Shown here in pieces: positions 7,190-14,729 of a stretch of DNA of 25,853 nt; position 1 is the stretch's first letter; the number at the start of each line of letters is the position of its first letter. The DNA lies in IMG/VR virus record IMGVR_UViG_3300009130_000119, positions 1 to 25,853 of that record, one strand, 5' to 3'. Below the pieces are notes generated by a model, which had not been told where the DNA came from, did no database searches, and was given only the letters and a program-made list of their open reading frames with translations. The DNA is from a virus. The position numbers and the translations under genes are program-made.

Positions 7190-9531
7190 GGCGCTACGGG
7201 GTTGTACTCAGAGTCGTCGAACAACTCCTCGATGACGAGCGAGACCTCCATGTAGCCGTCGCCTCCTGCGGAGTGAACGTGGCGGAAGGGAAGCGTACCG
7301 CCAACAAACCTCGCAGCCACGGTCTCCCCGGTGTCAGCCCGGGTCCAGTCAAACGGCAGGCCCGCGTCCCACACAGCCCTGACCGCGTCAAGCTCCGTGT
7401 AGGTGAGGCCCGACGATCTGATCGTCCAGCGACGGCGCATCCTAAACCCGCGAGGCGAACTGATCATCGCCCCCGTCTGCGTCTTCAGGTCCACGCGGGG
7501 GACCTGGAGGATTTCGTCGACGGCCCATGAAGAGTCCGTCGTAAGGGACCCGGTCTTGTCGGCGTCTTCGGCCCCCACAACCACCGAGGCGTGGTCCGAC
7601 GACTGGGCCCCTCCAGGCTCCTCCGGGGTGTCCACCGTGAAGTTGCCGAAGCGGACGGCGTCGTCAACGAAGCTCGACCCAAGGTTACGGAAGAACAAGC
7701 CCGTACTTGGGCCGCCTTCGATCCGCGCCGTGCGGAAGTCGTACGTCCAGTCGCCCGTGACCTCGACCCCATCCTCATCGGCGCTAACAAGCGTCTGTTC
7801 GGTGCCGTCCAACCTCAGTTGAGCGGCGACCATGTTTTCGCCAGAGATGTTGAATACCTGGAAGTCCAGCTCAAAGGTATCCCCGACATTCGGTGCAGGG
7901 TCCGTGACATCAAGCTCCGAGAGGACGGTTCCGTCGTACGTCAAACCGGCGGCGGCGCCCTGCGAGTCGTAAGACCGTATACCCACAGTGAACGTGCCGC
8001 CCACGCGCTTTGCGAAGCCCACGTAGCACCGCTGGAACTGGCCGTAGTATGTGGAGCCGTTGGGCGTGTCGGGGGACCCGGCGATCTGGGACTGCGCCTG
8101 GAATATGTACGCAGGCCAGCCGTTGGGGGCGATCGGTGTGAAGCGCAGGACAACTCCGACCTCGTAATCTGTGCCGCCCCCGGCGTTCACCTCCTGTGCG
8201 GTGAAGGTCGCCTTGTACCTCTGGTTCTCGGAGAGGACAGGGTCCTGCGAGATGTAGAACCCGTGGTTCTGCGATCGGTCCTCGGTGCCGTCCGGGTCAG
8301 CCGCGAGTGTGGCATCGTCAGGGTTGCGGCCCACCTTCACGACATCCGCTCCCGACACCCCCTCCAGGTGGAGGCCATGCACAGTCGCGTCATGCACGTG
8401 CGGCTGGGTGCTGAACCACCCCCGACTGTGCGCGTCGCCGGTCCACGCCTGCGCCAACGACGGCCCCTCCAGCTGCGGGTGATTATTCGCCGTACTGCTC
8501 TCAGGGACCTCGTAGGAGGCGCGGATCCAGTTGCGACGGAACTCGTCGAGGAGATGGACGTCAAAGTTCCCGTCAAGGATCTTCAGCTCGTCGCAAGTCA
8601 TGCTGGCGTCGTAACCAGAACTCCCCGACTTACGCAAAAACATCTGCATCCCAAACCCGAAGCGCCCAGGCGTGTCGACAAAGACCGGGTCGTCGATCTC
8701 AAAGATCAGCACCTCACCCACAGAGATGCCGCCTCCGTCGCCGCCAACCATCGATGGCGTGACGTTCTGGTAGGGGATCACACGCGGGTTACCGCCCAGG
8801 TCGGCGTAGCACTGCACCTTCGTCCCGGTAACCCGGAGGCGGAGCGACTTGGGCTCGAAGAACCCCCAGGGCTGCGCCAGGTAGGAGGCGATTCCGGGGA
8901 GGGCGGGAGACGCCCCCACCTCCATCTCGGCCACCGCCGTGAGGTCGCCGCCCTGAAAGGTGCCCACAACGAACGAGTCCGCCCTCGGTGCGGCCGTGGA
9001 CCCGGCCTGGATGTGACCGAAGAAGATCCCACGCGGCTCCTTGATCACCTTGCGGGGGTTCGCCGTATCCCCGGCCGTGTCCGAGTTGACGAGAGTGCCG
9101 GAACGAACACGGGCAAAGACGTAGTACCCGTGCAGGATGCCCCCGTCGATATCCCCGGGCGAGACCTGCCCGGCTACGGTCATGTTGAACTTCCCTGAGA
9201 CCTCGCCGTCGCTAGACCACAGGTCCCGCTCTACGCACGCGCCGAGGCTGGCGTTGGCCCCGTTGTGTTGGCCGTTGTGGATCTGGAACGAAGCCGAGAG
9301 GCGGCTACCCGAAACGTATCCACCCTCGAATGCGCCGGGAGCGTAGAGAACGGAGGGGCGGCCAAAGACCGTCTTCGTGACAGCAGTGCCGTCAAAGGAC
9401 TTGTCGGACGGGATTTGCAGTTGGCCGTCCCCGTTATTGGCGAACGGCAGTACGTCGATGTACCTGTCAGGCCACGCCCACGCGACGGAGTCCCTCCGAG
9501 CGAACGTCTCTGCGGGCCAGACCTGTGTCAC
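7186..9531 (-). CDS. Distal tail protein, lambda M-like, enlarged by two lectin-like domains
   Basis: The 781-residue product starts at a GTG overlapping the tape measure stop (GTGA). Lambda gpM has only about 110 residues, so this is far larger. Residues about 80 to 320 look like a concanavalin/laminin-G-like sandwich (LRLRVTGTKVQCYADL, then GRFGFGMQMF and CDELKILDG). Residues about 436 to 633 look like a second sandwich of the same kind (TDYEVGVVLRF, YVGFAKRVGG, GLFFRNLGSS, FGNFTVDT). The final 100 or so residues (MRRRWTIRSSGLTYTELDAV through YMEVSLVIEELFDD) carry the conserved-looking distal-tail core. Such proteins form the ring between tube and hub, and lectin-like additions would project outward and contact cell-surface sugars. 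The order tape measure, this, L-like supports the role. Sugar binding is inference; a lytic glycanase activity is not indicated by any motif I can see. Confidence 0.8.
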   Translation of the reverse strand: MTQVWPAETFARRDSVAWAWPDRYIDVLPFANNGDGQLQIPSDKSFDGTAVTKTVFGRPSVLYAPGAFEGGYVSGSRLSASFQIHNGQHNGANASLGACVERDLWSSDGEVSGKFNMTVAGQVSPGDIDGGILHGYYVFARVRSGTLVNSDTAGDTANPRKVIKEPRGIFFGHIQAGSTAAPRADSFVVGTFQGGDLTAVAEMEVGASPALPGIASYLAQPWGFFEPKSLRLRVTGTKVQCYADLGGNPRVIPYQNVTPSMVGGDGGGISVGEVLIFEIDDPVFVDTPGRFGFGMQMFLRKSGSSGYDASMTCDELKILDGNFDVHLLDEFRRNWIRASYEVPESSTANNHPQLEGPSLAQAWTGDAHSRGWFSTQPHVHDATVHGLHLEGVSGADVVKVGRNPDDATLAADPDGTEDRSQNHGFYISQDPVLSENQRYKATFTAQEVNAGGGTDYEVGVVLRFTPIAPNGWPAYIFQAQSQIAGSPDTPNGSTYYGQFQRCYVGFAKRVGGTFTVGIRSYDSQGAAAGLTYDGTVLSELDVTDPAPNVGDTFELDFQVFNISGENMVAAQLRLDGTEQTLVSADEDGVEVTGDWTYDFRTARIEGGPSTGLFFRNLGSSFVDDAVRFGNFTVDTPEEPGGAQSSDHASVVVGAEDADKTGSLTTDSSWAVDEILQVPRVDLKTQTGAMISSPRGFRMRRRWTIRSSGLTYTELDAVRAVWDAGLPFDWTRADTGETVAARFVGGTLPFRHVHSAGGDGYMEVSLVIEELFDDSEYNPVAP

Positions 9532-12500
9532 CTGGCACCCCTCGACGACTCGCGGACGCCTCGAACCAGGCGGGCGCGGCGACCGCTGCTCATATAGGAC
9601 CCCAGCGTGTCCGCGATCCTCGGCATCGACTTGTCGATGGCGCGGTTCACTGCCTCCTCCGTGGCGACAGGATCCTGTGATCCGCGAGCGTCGATGTTGA
9701 CGTTGAGGGACATCTCTCCGCCCATGTTCGATGGAGCATGAGCCATGCCGACGGCGCGGACGAGGTTCGTCATAGCCTTCTGCATGCCGAGGAGGCCAGA
9801 GATGTCCAGGGCCACAGGGATCCGCTTGCCGTCCGGCAGGGGAACGAAAGCCTCTGCGCCGTCTCCCTCACCGAAGATCGCGAGCTGCGGGCTGTCCGCG
9901 ACGCCCCCAGAAGCGTAGGCGTTCACCGGGAGGCTCGCGTGGCCGAGCATCTCGCCCTTCATCACGCCACCGCGAGCGAACTTACTCGTGGACCCGACGG
10001 TGTTAGCGACCAGGAGGAGGGTGGCCGCAGCGGCTAGCTCCTTCGCCGCTAGGGACAAGTTAGACGCCACGCCCTGCCACAGCCCCCCGGCCACGATCAG
10101 CAGGAGGCTGTTCACTCCAAGGGTATCGCCAGCGGAGGCAAGGCCGCCCGCAGCGCCCTTCGTATCCGTCGCAGCCTGAGACGTCTTAGTGGCGGCCTGC
10201 TCCTGATCTGCGGCCGCATCAGACGCGGCGTCAGCGGTCTCTGTGCCGTCGCCAGAGAACTCGTTACTTATCCCCTGGAGGGCGCTCTGGAGGGCGCTCA
10301 GGATCAGCCACTGCGTGACCATGTCCAGGATTCCCCGGATCACGGTGTCCTTGAAAGACTCGAACGCATTCCCGCGCTCGTCAAGCGACGCCGCCCACTG
10401 CGCGGTGGTCGAGGCGAATGTGGCACCAAGAAGCTCGTCGATCTTGCCGAACTCGCCCAGGTCGCCAGCCGCACCCTCGAAGCCCTTCATAAAGCCGCTC
10501 TTGTCCGCCTCCTGCAGCTGCAGGCCAGCGTTCTCGATCAAGAGGGCACGCTTCTGTTCGAGCAGGGCCACCTCCTGAGCGGTCAAGTCGCCAACCGCGA
10601 TCTTCGCGTCGATCTCCTTGACCGCAGCTTCCAGGGTGGCCTGGATCACCATCTTCCGGGCCGCAACCTCGTCTCCGAGAAGCGCGAGCTGGTCAGACTG
10701 CAAGAGGGCGACCTCTCGCTCCGCAGAGATCAGCTTCTGGAGATCCGCGAGTTGCTTCTGGGTACGGGCGTCGCCAGCTGCTTCGACCTGGAGGCCAGCG
10801 ATGTCTCGCAGAACCTGCAGCTTCTGATTCAGTAGGTCGCGCTCCTTCTCTGAAAGGCTGTTGCCCTGCAGGAGCTTCTCGATCTCCGCCTCTTGAGCGG
10901 AGAGGGTAGTATTCGCCAGGGATGCTGCCGCTGCCTCCTGCTCACCGAGGAGCGTCAGGCGCTTCGCATACAGGGTCCCCAGTTCTTGCTCCAGGGCCAA
11001 TTCCCTATCGGCCTGCCGGTCCACAGCGGCCAAGCTAGCGGCAGCGCGGGTCGCCTCAAGCAGCGCCACGTGTCGGGCGTACTCGCCGGACAGGAGCTTC
11101 CCAGCCTCAAGCCTTTCCTGGAGGCCAATCAGGTCCGCCTTGTGGGCAGCGTCGATGGCCGCAAGCTCTGCTGCCAGACTGCCCTCGCGCTGGGCGACCG
11201 CAGCGGCCTCGTCGGCGGCCAGCTCCGCCTCTTGGCGCTGTGTTTGAAGAACACCGAGTTTCGTCTCGGTGATGAGTTGTTCCCTCAGGCGCTCGCCGCG
11301 ATTCTGCGCTGACACCTCCACCGCCTCGCTCACCGACGCTATCTGGCGGATGGTGCCTAGCTGCTTCTGATACTCCTCTTCCGAGATAGCGACAGCCTGG
11401 CCTGTATCGCGCTGGAGGGTCAGGACCTCCGACACTGTGCGCGAGACGTCCTCCAGATAGCGCAGCTCTTCCTGCAGCAGTTTTGCGTTATCCGACTCTG
11501 CGTCCAGGCCAGCAATCCTCACCTGAAGCTCCTGGCGACGAAGCTCCAGTCTGTCCTGGACCGCCTTCGTGTTCTCAAATTCAGCGGCCCGCTGTTTGGC
11601 GAGAACCTCCAGGGTCTCCCCCGCTGCACCCGGCTGCGCGTCAATGGAGAGCGCGAATGTCTCCGGGTCCACAGCGACCAGGGGGGCCAGCCTTTCGCCT
11701 GACTTCAGCTTCTCCGCCGCTGCCTGGACCCCCTCCTCGATGCCGTCCACTGTCCCCGCCGCCAGGCGGCGCGACCACTCGAAGGCTGCTGCGTCCACCC
11801 CCTCGCCCGTTGCTATGGCGAAGTTCACGGCGTCCTGGAGTTCCGCAGCAAGGTCCTCCTCAACCTCCAGTATCACCGGGATGACGAGGTTCTTGCCTTC
11901 AGCGAAGTCTTCCCTGGTGAACCGCGTGACGATCCCGGTGATACCCTCCTCTAATTCGAGGGCGATGAGGTCCCCACCGGCAGCCAGGCTCTGGCTATAC
12001 CCATCCACCAAGCCTTCGCCCGCCAACCGCCCGACCTCGACGGACCTCTCGGTGAATTCCTTCTCGTCCAGGAACTCTCTAGCGATCGTGGCCGGAGTGA
12101 CGCCCTCCATGGACGAGGCCACCATGCCAACAGGGCTCATGGTGGCGAAGTATTTTTCAAGCGGGCCGCGATCCTCTATTCGCGGCGCACTCTTGCCGAA
12201 TTCTTCTGCGGCAGCCTCGGCGACTTCGTTGCTGACCTCCCTCGCCCGACCGACGAGCTTCGCCGCAGCCTCGTTGCTGAGGCCCAACACCTGGATCATC
12301 CCCTCGCCGCCGCCTGCGGTCTCGAAGCCGACGACGCCCTGGTCAGACAGGTCCAGTTCCCCCAGGACACCCTGATCCCGGAGCCTCTTGAAGAGATCCT
12401 CCGTCGCCGCACTCAGCCCGGTGACCTCGCGTTTAGCACGTAGCGCGTTACCTGCAACCTGCTCCAGCCCCGTAAGACTCTCGTCTGGGAGGAGGTCAAG

Positions 12501-13778
12501 GAACTCCGCGAGTTTGACTGTCGCGGTCACCAGTTCGTCCCCCGCCTCGGCGGCGAAGTTCGAGATCTGGTTGCCGAGAACCTTGAACTTGCGGCCAGAG
12601 GACGACGCCAGTTCACCAAACGCCTGGTCGGCCCGACCGGCGCTGCTGTTCATCCCTTCGAGCGCCTCATTGAAGAGGCGAGCGTCGTCGTCGACCAGAG
12701 AGAGGGCTCCAGTCAGGGCCTCCACACGCCCGAAGGTCTTGCCGAGAGCCTCGTTGTTACCCTCCAGGGCCCGGTCCAGCGTCTGCAGGGTCCCGATGAA
12801 CCCCAGACTCTTGAGCGTGGTCGAGTCGAAGCGCAGACCGATGCGCTGGAACGCCTCGTCGAAGTCCTGCTGCTTCTTGGTCGTGGCGTTCAGGATTGAG
12901 CGGATCTTGGTGATCGCCTCGGACGCCGAAGAGCCAGACCGCGTCAAGGCGACGAGGGCGGCACCCAGCTCCTTGAAGCTCACACCGGACGCCTTGGCGA
13001 GTGGCGTCAGACGACCCAGCGACGGGTCCAGCTCCTCCAGACGCAGCTTCCCCTGCCTGACGATAGCGAAGAAGTCGTCAGTGACCTCGGCAGCGCCCTC
13101 GACCTCATCGCCGTAGGCGTTCAACACACCCACGAGGAGCGAAGTCGCCTGCTGCTGCGTGGAGATCGTGCCGATCGACAGCTTCACGGCGCTGTCCAGA
13201 AGCTCGTTCGCCTCGGCAGCGTCCGTGGCGCCCGCACTGATCGCATCGTAAAGCGCGGGGGCGGTCTGGAGGAAGGTCTCACCGTAGGCGTTCGAGACCG
13301 ACTCGATCAGGTCGCGCTGCTGCTGCGACGAGAACGACGCCTCGTCCGTCAGCGTGGCGATCTCAGCAAGCCTGAGGCTGTACTCCGCGCCCGCTGCTGC
13401 CACACGGCGGGTGACCGCTACCACACCGGCAAGGCCCGCACTGACGCCCAGGAAGGACGTCAGGGTGCCTGCAGCGACCTTCCACGCCTTGCCGTAGTTC
13501 TGGACCTGCTTAGTGGCCCCCTTGAGGGGGTTGCCCTTCGTCCCGGGGATTGCGCCGCCAGCAGCAGTGCCGCCAGCAGCGGCGCTGCCAGCCTTGGGCA
13601 GGGCGACCTTGGGGACCTGGACGCCCTTGAGGGCCTCACGGATCCGCTTCCCGTCCTTCTCGACGCTGTTGGCAACAATCTTGAACTTCTGCGAGAACTT
13701 GTACAGCTCACTAAGAGCCTTCTCGCTGTTCAACTGCAGCGTGATGTCGACGATGCCGGAGTTCCGCTTGTCAGTCAT
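9528..13778 (-). CDS. Tail tape measure protein (TP901-type core)
   Basis: The 1416-residue protein sets tail length and is ejected ahead of DNA. The ATG at 13778 is preceded by a near-perfect Shine-Dalgarno (GAGGGTGATT), which fixes the start. After a basic, Ala-rich N-terminus and a hydrophobic helix (FLGVSAGLAGVVAV, about residue 107) comes the TP901-type core from about residue 125 to 400: repeated helices with YSLRLAEIATLTDEASFSSQ, LYDAISAGA, QQATSLLVGVLNAYG and SFKELGAALVALTRSG. The middle is long coiled coil with repeat units near residues 834, 931 and 1019. Hydrophobic stretches near 1140 to 1160 and 1210 to 1260 may enter membrane. The end has the motif common in this family (FARGGVM, then YASGGVADSP, FGEGDGAEAFVPLPDG). 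No lysozyme or peptidase domain is visible. At roughly 0.15 nm per residue, a known rule for this family, the tail would be about 200 nm. Confidence 0.95.
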   Translation of the reverse strand: MTDKRNSGIVDITLQLNSEKALSELYKFSQKFKIVANSVEKDGKRIREALKGVQVPKVALPKAGSAAAGGTAAGGAIPGTKGNPLKGATKQVQNYGKAWKVAAGTLTSFLGVSAGLAGVVAVTRRVAAAGAEYSLRLAEIATLTDEASFSSQQQRDLIESVSNAYGETFLQTAPALYDAISAGATDAAEANELLDSAVKLSIGTISTQQQATSLLVGVLNAYGDEVEGAAEVTDDFFAIVRQGKLRLEELDPSLGRLTPLAKASGVSFKELGAALVALTRSGSSASEAITKIRSILNATTKKQQDFDEAFQRIGLRFDSTTLKSLGFIGTLQTLDRALEGNNEALGKTFGRVEALTGALSLVDDDARLFNEALEGMNSSAGRADQAFGELASSSGRKFKVLGNQISNFAAEAGDELVTATVKLAEFLDLLPDESLTGLEQVAGNALRAKREVTGLSAATEDLFKRLRDQGVLGELDLSDQGVVGFETAGGGEGMIQVLGLSNEAAAKLVGRAREVSNEVAEAAAEEFGKSAPRIEDRGPLEKYFATMSPVGMVASSMEGVTPATIAREFLDEKEFTERSVEVGRLAGEGLVDGYSQSLAAGGDLIALELEEGITGIVTRFTREDFAEGKNLVIPVILEVEEDLAAELQDAVNFAIATGEGVDAAAFEWSRRLAAGTVDGIEEGVQAAAEKLKSGERLAPLVAVDPETFALSIDAQPGAAGETLEVLAKQRAAEFENTKAVQDRLELRRQELQVRIAGLDAESDNAKLLQEELRYLEDVSRTVSEVLTLQRDTGQAVAISEEEYQKQLGTIRQIASVSEAVEVSAQNRGERLREQLITETKLGVLQTQRQEAELAADEAAAVAQREGSLAAELAAIDAAHKADLIGLQERLEAGKLLSGEYARHVALLEATRAAASLAAVDRQADRELALEQELGTLYAKRLTLLGEQEAAAASLANTTLSAQEAEIEKLLQGNSLSEKERDLLNQKLQVLRDIAGLQVEAAGDARTQKQLADLQKLISAEREVALLQSDQLALLGDEVAARKMVIQATLEAAVKEIDAKIAVGDLTAQEVALLEQKRALLIENAGLQLQEADKSGFMKGFEGAAGDLGEFGKIDELLGATFASTTAQWAASLDERGNAFESFKDTVIRGILDMVTQWLILSALQSALQGISNEFSGDGTETADAASDAAADQEQAATKTSQAATDTKGAAGGLASAGDTLGVNSLLLIVAGGLWQGVASNLSLAAKELAAAATLLLVANTVGSTSKFARGGVMKGEMLGHASLPVNAYASGGVADSPQLAIFGEGDGAEAFVPLPDGKRIPVALDISGLLGMQKAMTNLVRAVGMAHAPSNMGGEMSLNVNIDARGSQDPVATEEAVNRAIDKSMPRIADTLGSYMSSGRRARLVRGVRESSRGAR

Positions 13779-13780
13779 CT

Positions 13781-13790
13781 AATCACCCTC
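13781..13790 (-). promoter_or_regulatory. Strong Shine-Dalgarno site of the tape measure gene
   Basis: On the minus strand the sequence reads GAGGGTGATTAG followed directly by the ATG, close to the ideal complement of the 16S rRNA tail. It overlaps the stop codon of the T-like gene. It decides the tape measure start and shows that the host uses Shine-Dalgarno pairing. Confidence 0.75.
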
Positions 13791-14262
13791 GGACGCGCTT
13801 GGACGCCCTGGCAGCCTCGGCCTTCTGCTTCTGGACCTTGTGCTCTTCGTCACGCACACGAGCAACCTCGCCGCTCACGACAGAGCACGCATGAAGGAAA
13901 CTGGGGGCCTGCTCCAGCAAACCTCCGGGAGCCGGGAACCCGCCAGCCTCGGCGTGGGCATAGTGACGAAGCATGGCCGATACGCTGGCATCCACATGGC
14001 TGGTCGGGCACCTATCAAGGGCCTTCTCGCCGCGCACGCACACCTCGCACCTGGCGCCTGTCCTCAGGTCGACACCCGACCCGTCGCAGTGCGGGCAGGT
14101 GATCGTGTACATCGCACGGGCCGCAGCCTTGTCGCACCCCCAGAGACGCCTGATCGAACGCTGCGTCTCTGTGAGTGATTCGGGATAGCTACGACCGATG
14201 GGCCCACCGCAGTCCTGGGGACAGCGGGGGAGGCCCTCGGCGGTAGCCATCCCGACGGCCAC
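13783..14262 (-). CDS. Tail assembly chaperone C-terminal part (lambda T-like), with zinc-ribbon-like cysteines
   Basis: This 159-codon frame lies between the G-like chaperone and the tape measure gene, exactly where lambda T sits. It is in the -1 frame relative to the G-like gene, is open back through that gene's stop, and can therefore be made as a G-T fusion of about 294 residues by a -1 slip. The GTG at 14262 could also serve as an independent start, since AGGAAGG lies nearby. The protein has cysteine pairs (CPQDCGG, CPHCDGSG, CEVC, later RCP), with CPHCDGSG resembling a DnaJ-type zinc ribbon. Its C-terminus is basic and helical (HKVQKQKAEAARASKRVRG). G and GT proteins chaperone the tape measure while the tube polymerises and are absent from the finished virion in lambda. 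The zinc-ribbon-like part is not found in lambda T. Confidence 0.72.
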   Translation of the reverse strand: MAVGMATAEGLPRCPQDCGGPIGRSYPESLTETQRSIRRLWGCDKAAARAMYTITCPHCDGSGVDLRTGARCEVCVRGEKALDRCPTSHVDASVSAMLRHYAHAEAGGFPAPGGLLEQAPSFLHACSVVSGEVARVRDEEHKVQKQKAEAARASKRVRG

Positions 14263-14267
14263 GGCCC

Positions 14268-14666
14268 TCAGCCTTCCTTTTCCTCGTCCTCCAGCATCGC
14301 GCCGGAGGTGATCGCCAGGAACATCTCCTGCTTGTACAGCGTGGGGATGCGGCGCAGGAAATCGTCCGACACGCGGCCATCGGGGTCCTTCTCGAAGAGC
14401 ACCGGCTCGCCAGCGGCATCGGGGAAGACCGAGCCGTCGGCAATGCCCACGAGGCCGGCCTTCAGCGTCAGGTAGACACGGGTGCCCATGCCCGTGGACG
14501 TCATGCCCATGGAGTCGTCGTGCTTGATCAGCACGGCATCCTCCAGGCTCACACGCTCGCGCTCAGTGAGGTCACGGATGACCCAGTACGTGCGCTTATC
14601 CGAGGGTTGGTTGAGGTCGTCTTGCGAGCACCAGCGGCGCTCACCAGCGGGAGTAACGGCAATCAT
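14268..14666 (-). CDS. Tail assembly chaperone, lambda G-like
   Basis: The 132-residue protein follows the tail tube genes after a 63-base gap holding a strong hairpin. It begins MIAVTPAGERRW, has a beta-rich N-terminal part (TYWVIRDLTERERVSLEDAV) and a helical C-terminal half with a very acidic end (MLEDEEKEG). The length, acidic C-terminus and position between tube protein and tape measure fit the G family of tail chaperones, which are diverse in sequence. The region upstream of the ATG has only a purine run (AAGAAGAAGA) as possible ribosome binding site. The last codons contain the A/G-rich run where a -1 shift would lead into the T-like frame. The role is assigned mainly by gene order and the overlapping -1 frame. 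Confidence 0.8.
   Translation of the reverse strand: MIAVTPAGERRWCSQDDLNQPSDKRTYWVIRDLTERERVSLEDAVLIKHDDSMGMTSTGMGTRVYLTLKAGLVGIADGSVFPDAAGEPVLFEKDPDGRVSDDFLRRIPTLYKQEMFLAITSGAMLEDEEKEG
14271..14285 (-). promoter_or_regulatory. Candidate -1 programmed frameshift site joining the G-like and T-like frames
   Basis: The minus strand reads GAGGAAAAGGAAGGC just before the G-frame stop at 14268 to 14270. In the zero frame this is GAG GAA AAG GAA GGC TGA. Shifting back one base after AAG gives GGA AGG CTG AGG GCC GTG and enters the T-like frame with no stop. The run is not a classical X XXY YYZ heptamer because the P-site codon would mispair; AAG to AAA slipping in the A site is favourable. Frameshifting between these two genes is a conserved feature of long-tailed phages, so the location is meaningful even though the exact slip site is uncertain. 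Confidence 0.5.
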
Positions 14667-14695
14667 CGAAAGTCTTCTTCTTGGGGTTGGTTTGA

Positions 14696-14721
14696 GGGGC
14701 CCCGGGACAGCCCGGAGCCCC
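14696..14721 (-). terminator. Strong GC hairpin after the second tail tube gene, likely partial terminator or processing site
   Basis: Arms at 14696 to 14706 and 14711 to 14721 pair over 11 base pairs including one G-T pair (minus strand GGGGCTCCGGG, loop CTGT, CCCGGGGCCCC). It lies in the 63-base gap between the tail tube and chaperone genes, starting nine bases past the tube stop. No T tract follows (next bases are TCAAACC), so it is not a classical intrinsic terminator. Placement after a very abundant structural product and before low-abundance chaperones suggests partial attenuation or mRNA 3'-end protection. Confidence 0.6.
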
Positions 14722-14729
14722 AGAACTGT

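Noticed and set aside
7591-9198. Long plus-strand open frame of 535 codons opposite the M-like gene
   Set aside because: Same kind of antisense shadow, with no ribosome site and no domain; the minus-strand product has clear domain structure.
14277-14283. GGAAAAG as a classical slippery heptamer
   Set aside because: The P-site codon GAA would have to re-pair with GGA, a mismatch at the middle base, so it does not fit the X XXY YYZ rule. I keep the region as a candidate shift zone, not as a defined heptamer.
14189-14443. A third-frame ORF over the G/T junction as an alternative chaperone product
   Set aside because: Its sequence is low-complexity Arg/Ser/Pro-rich, and it is in the +1 register rather than the frame that continues into the T-like gene.
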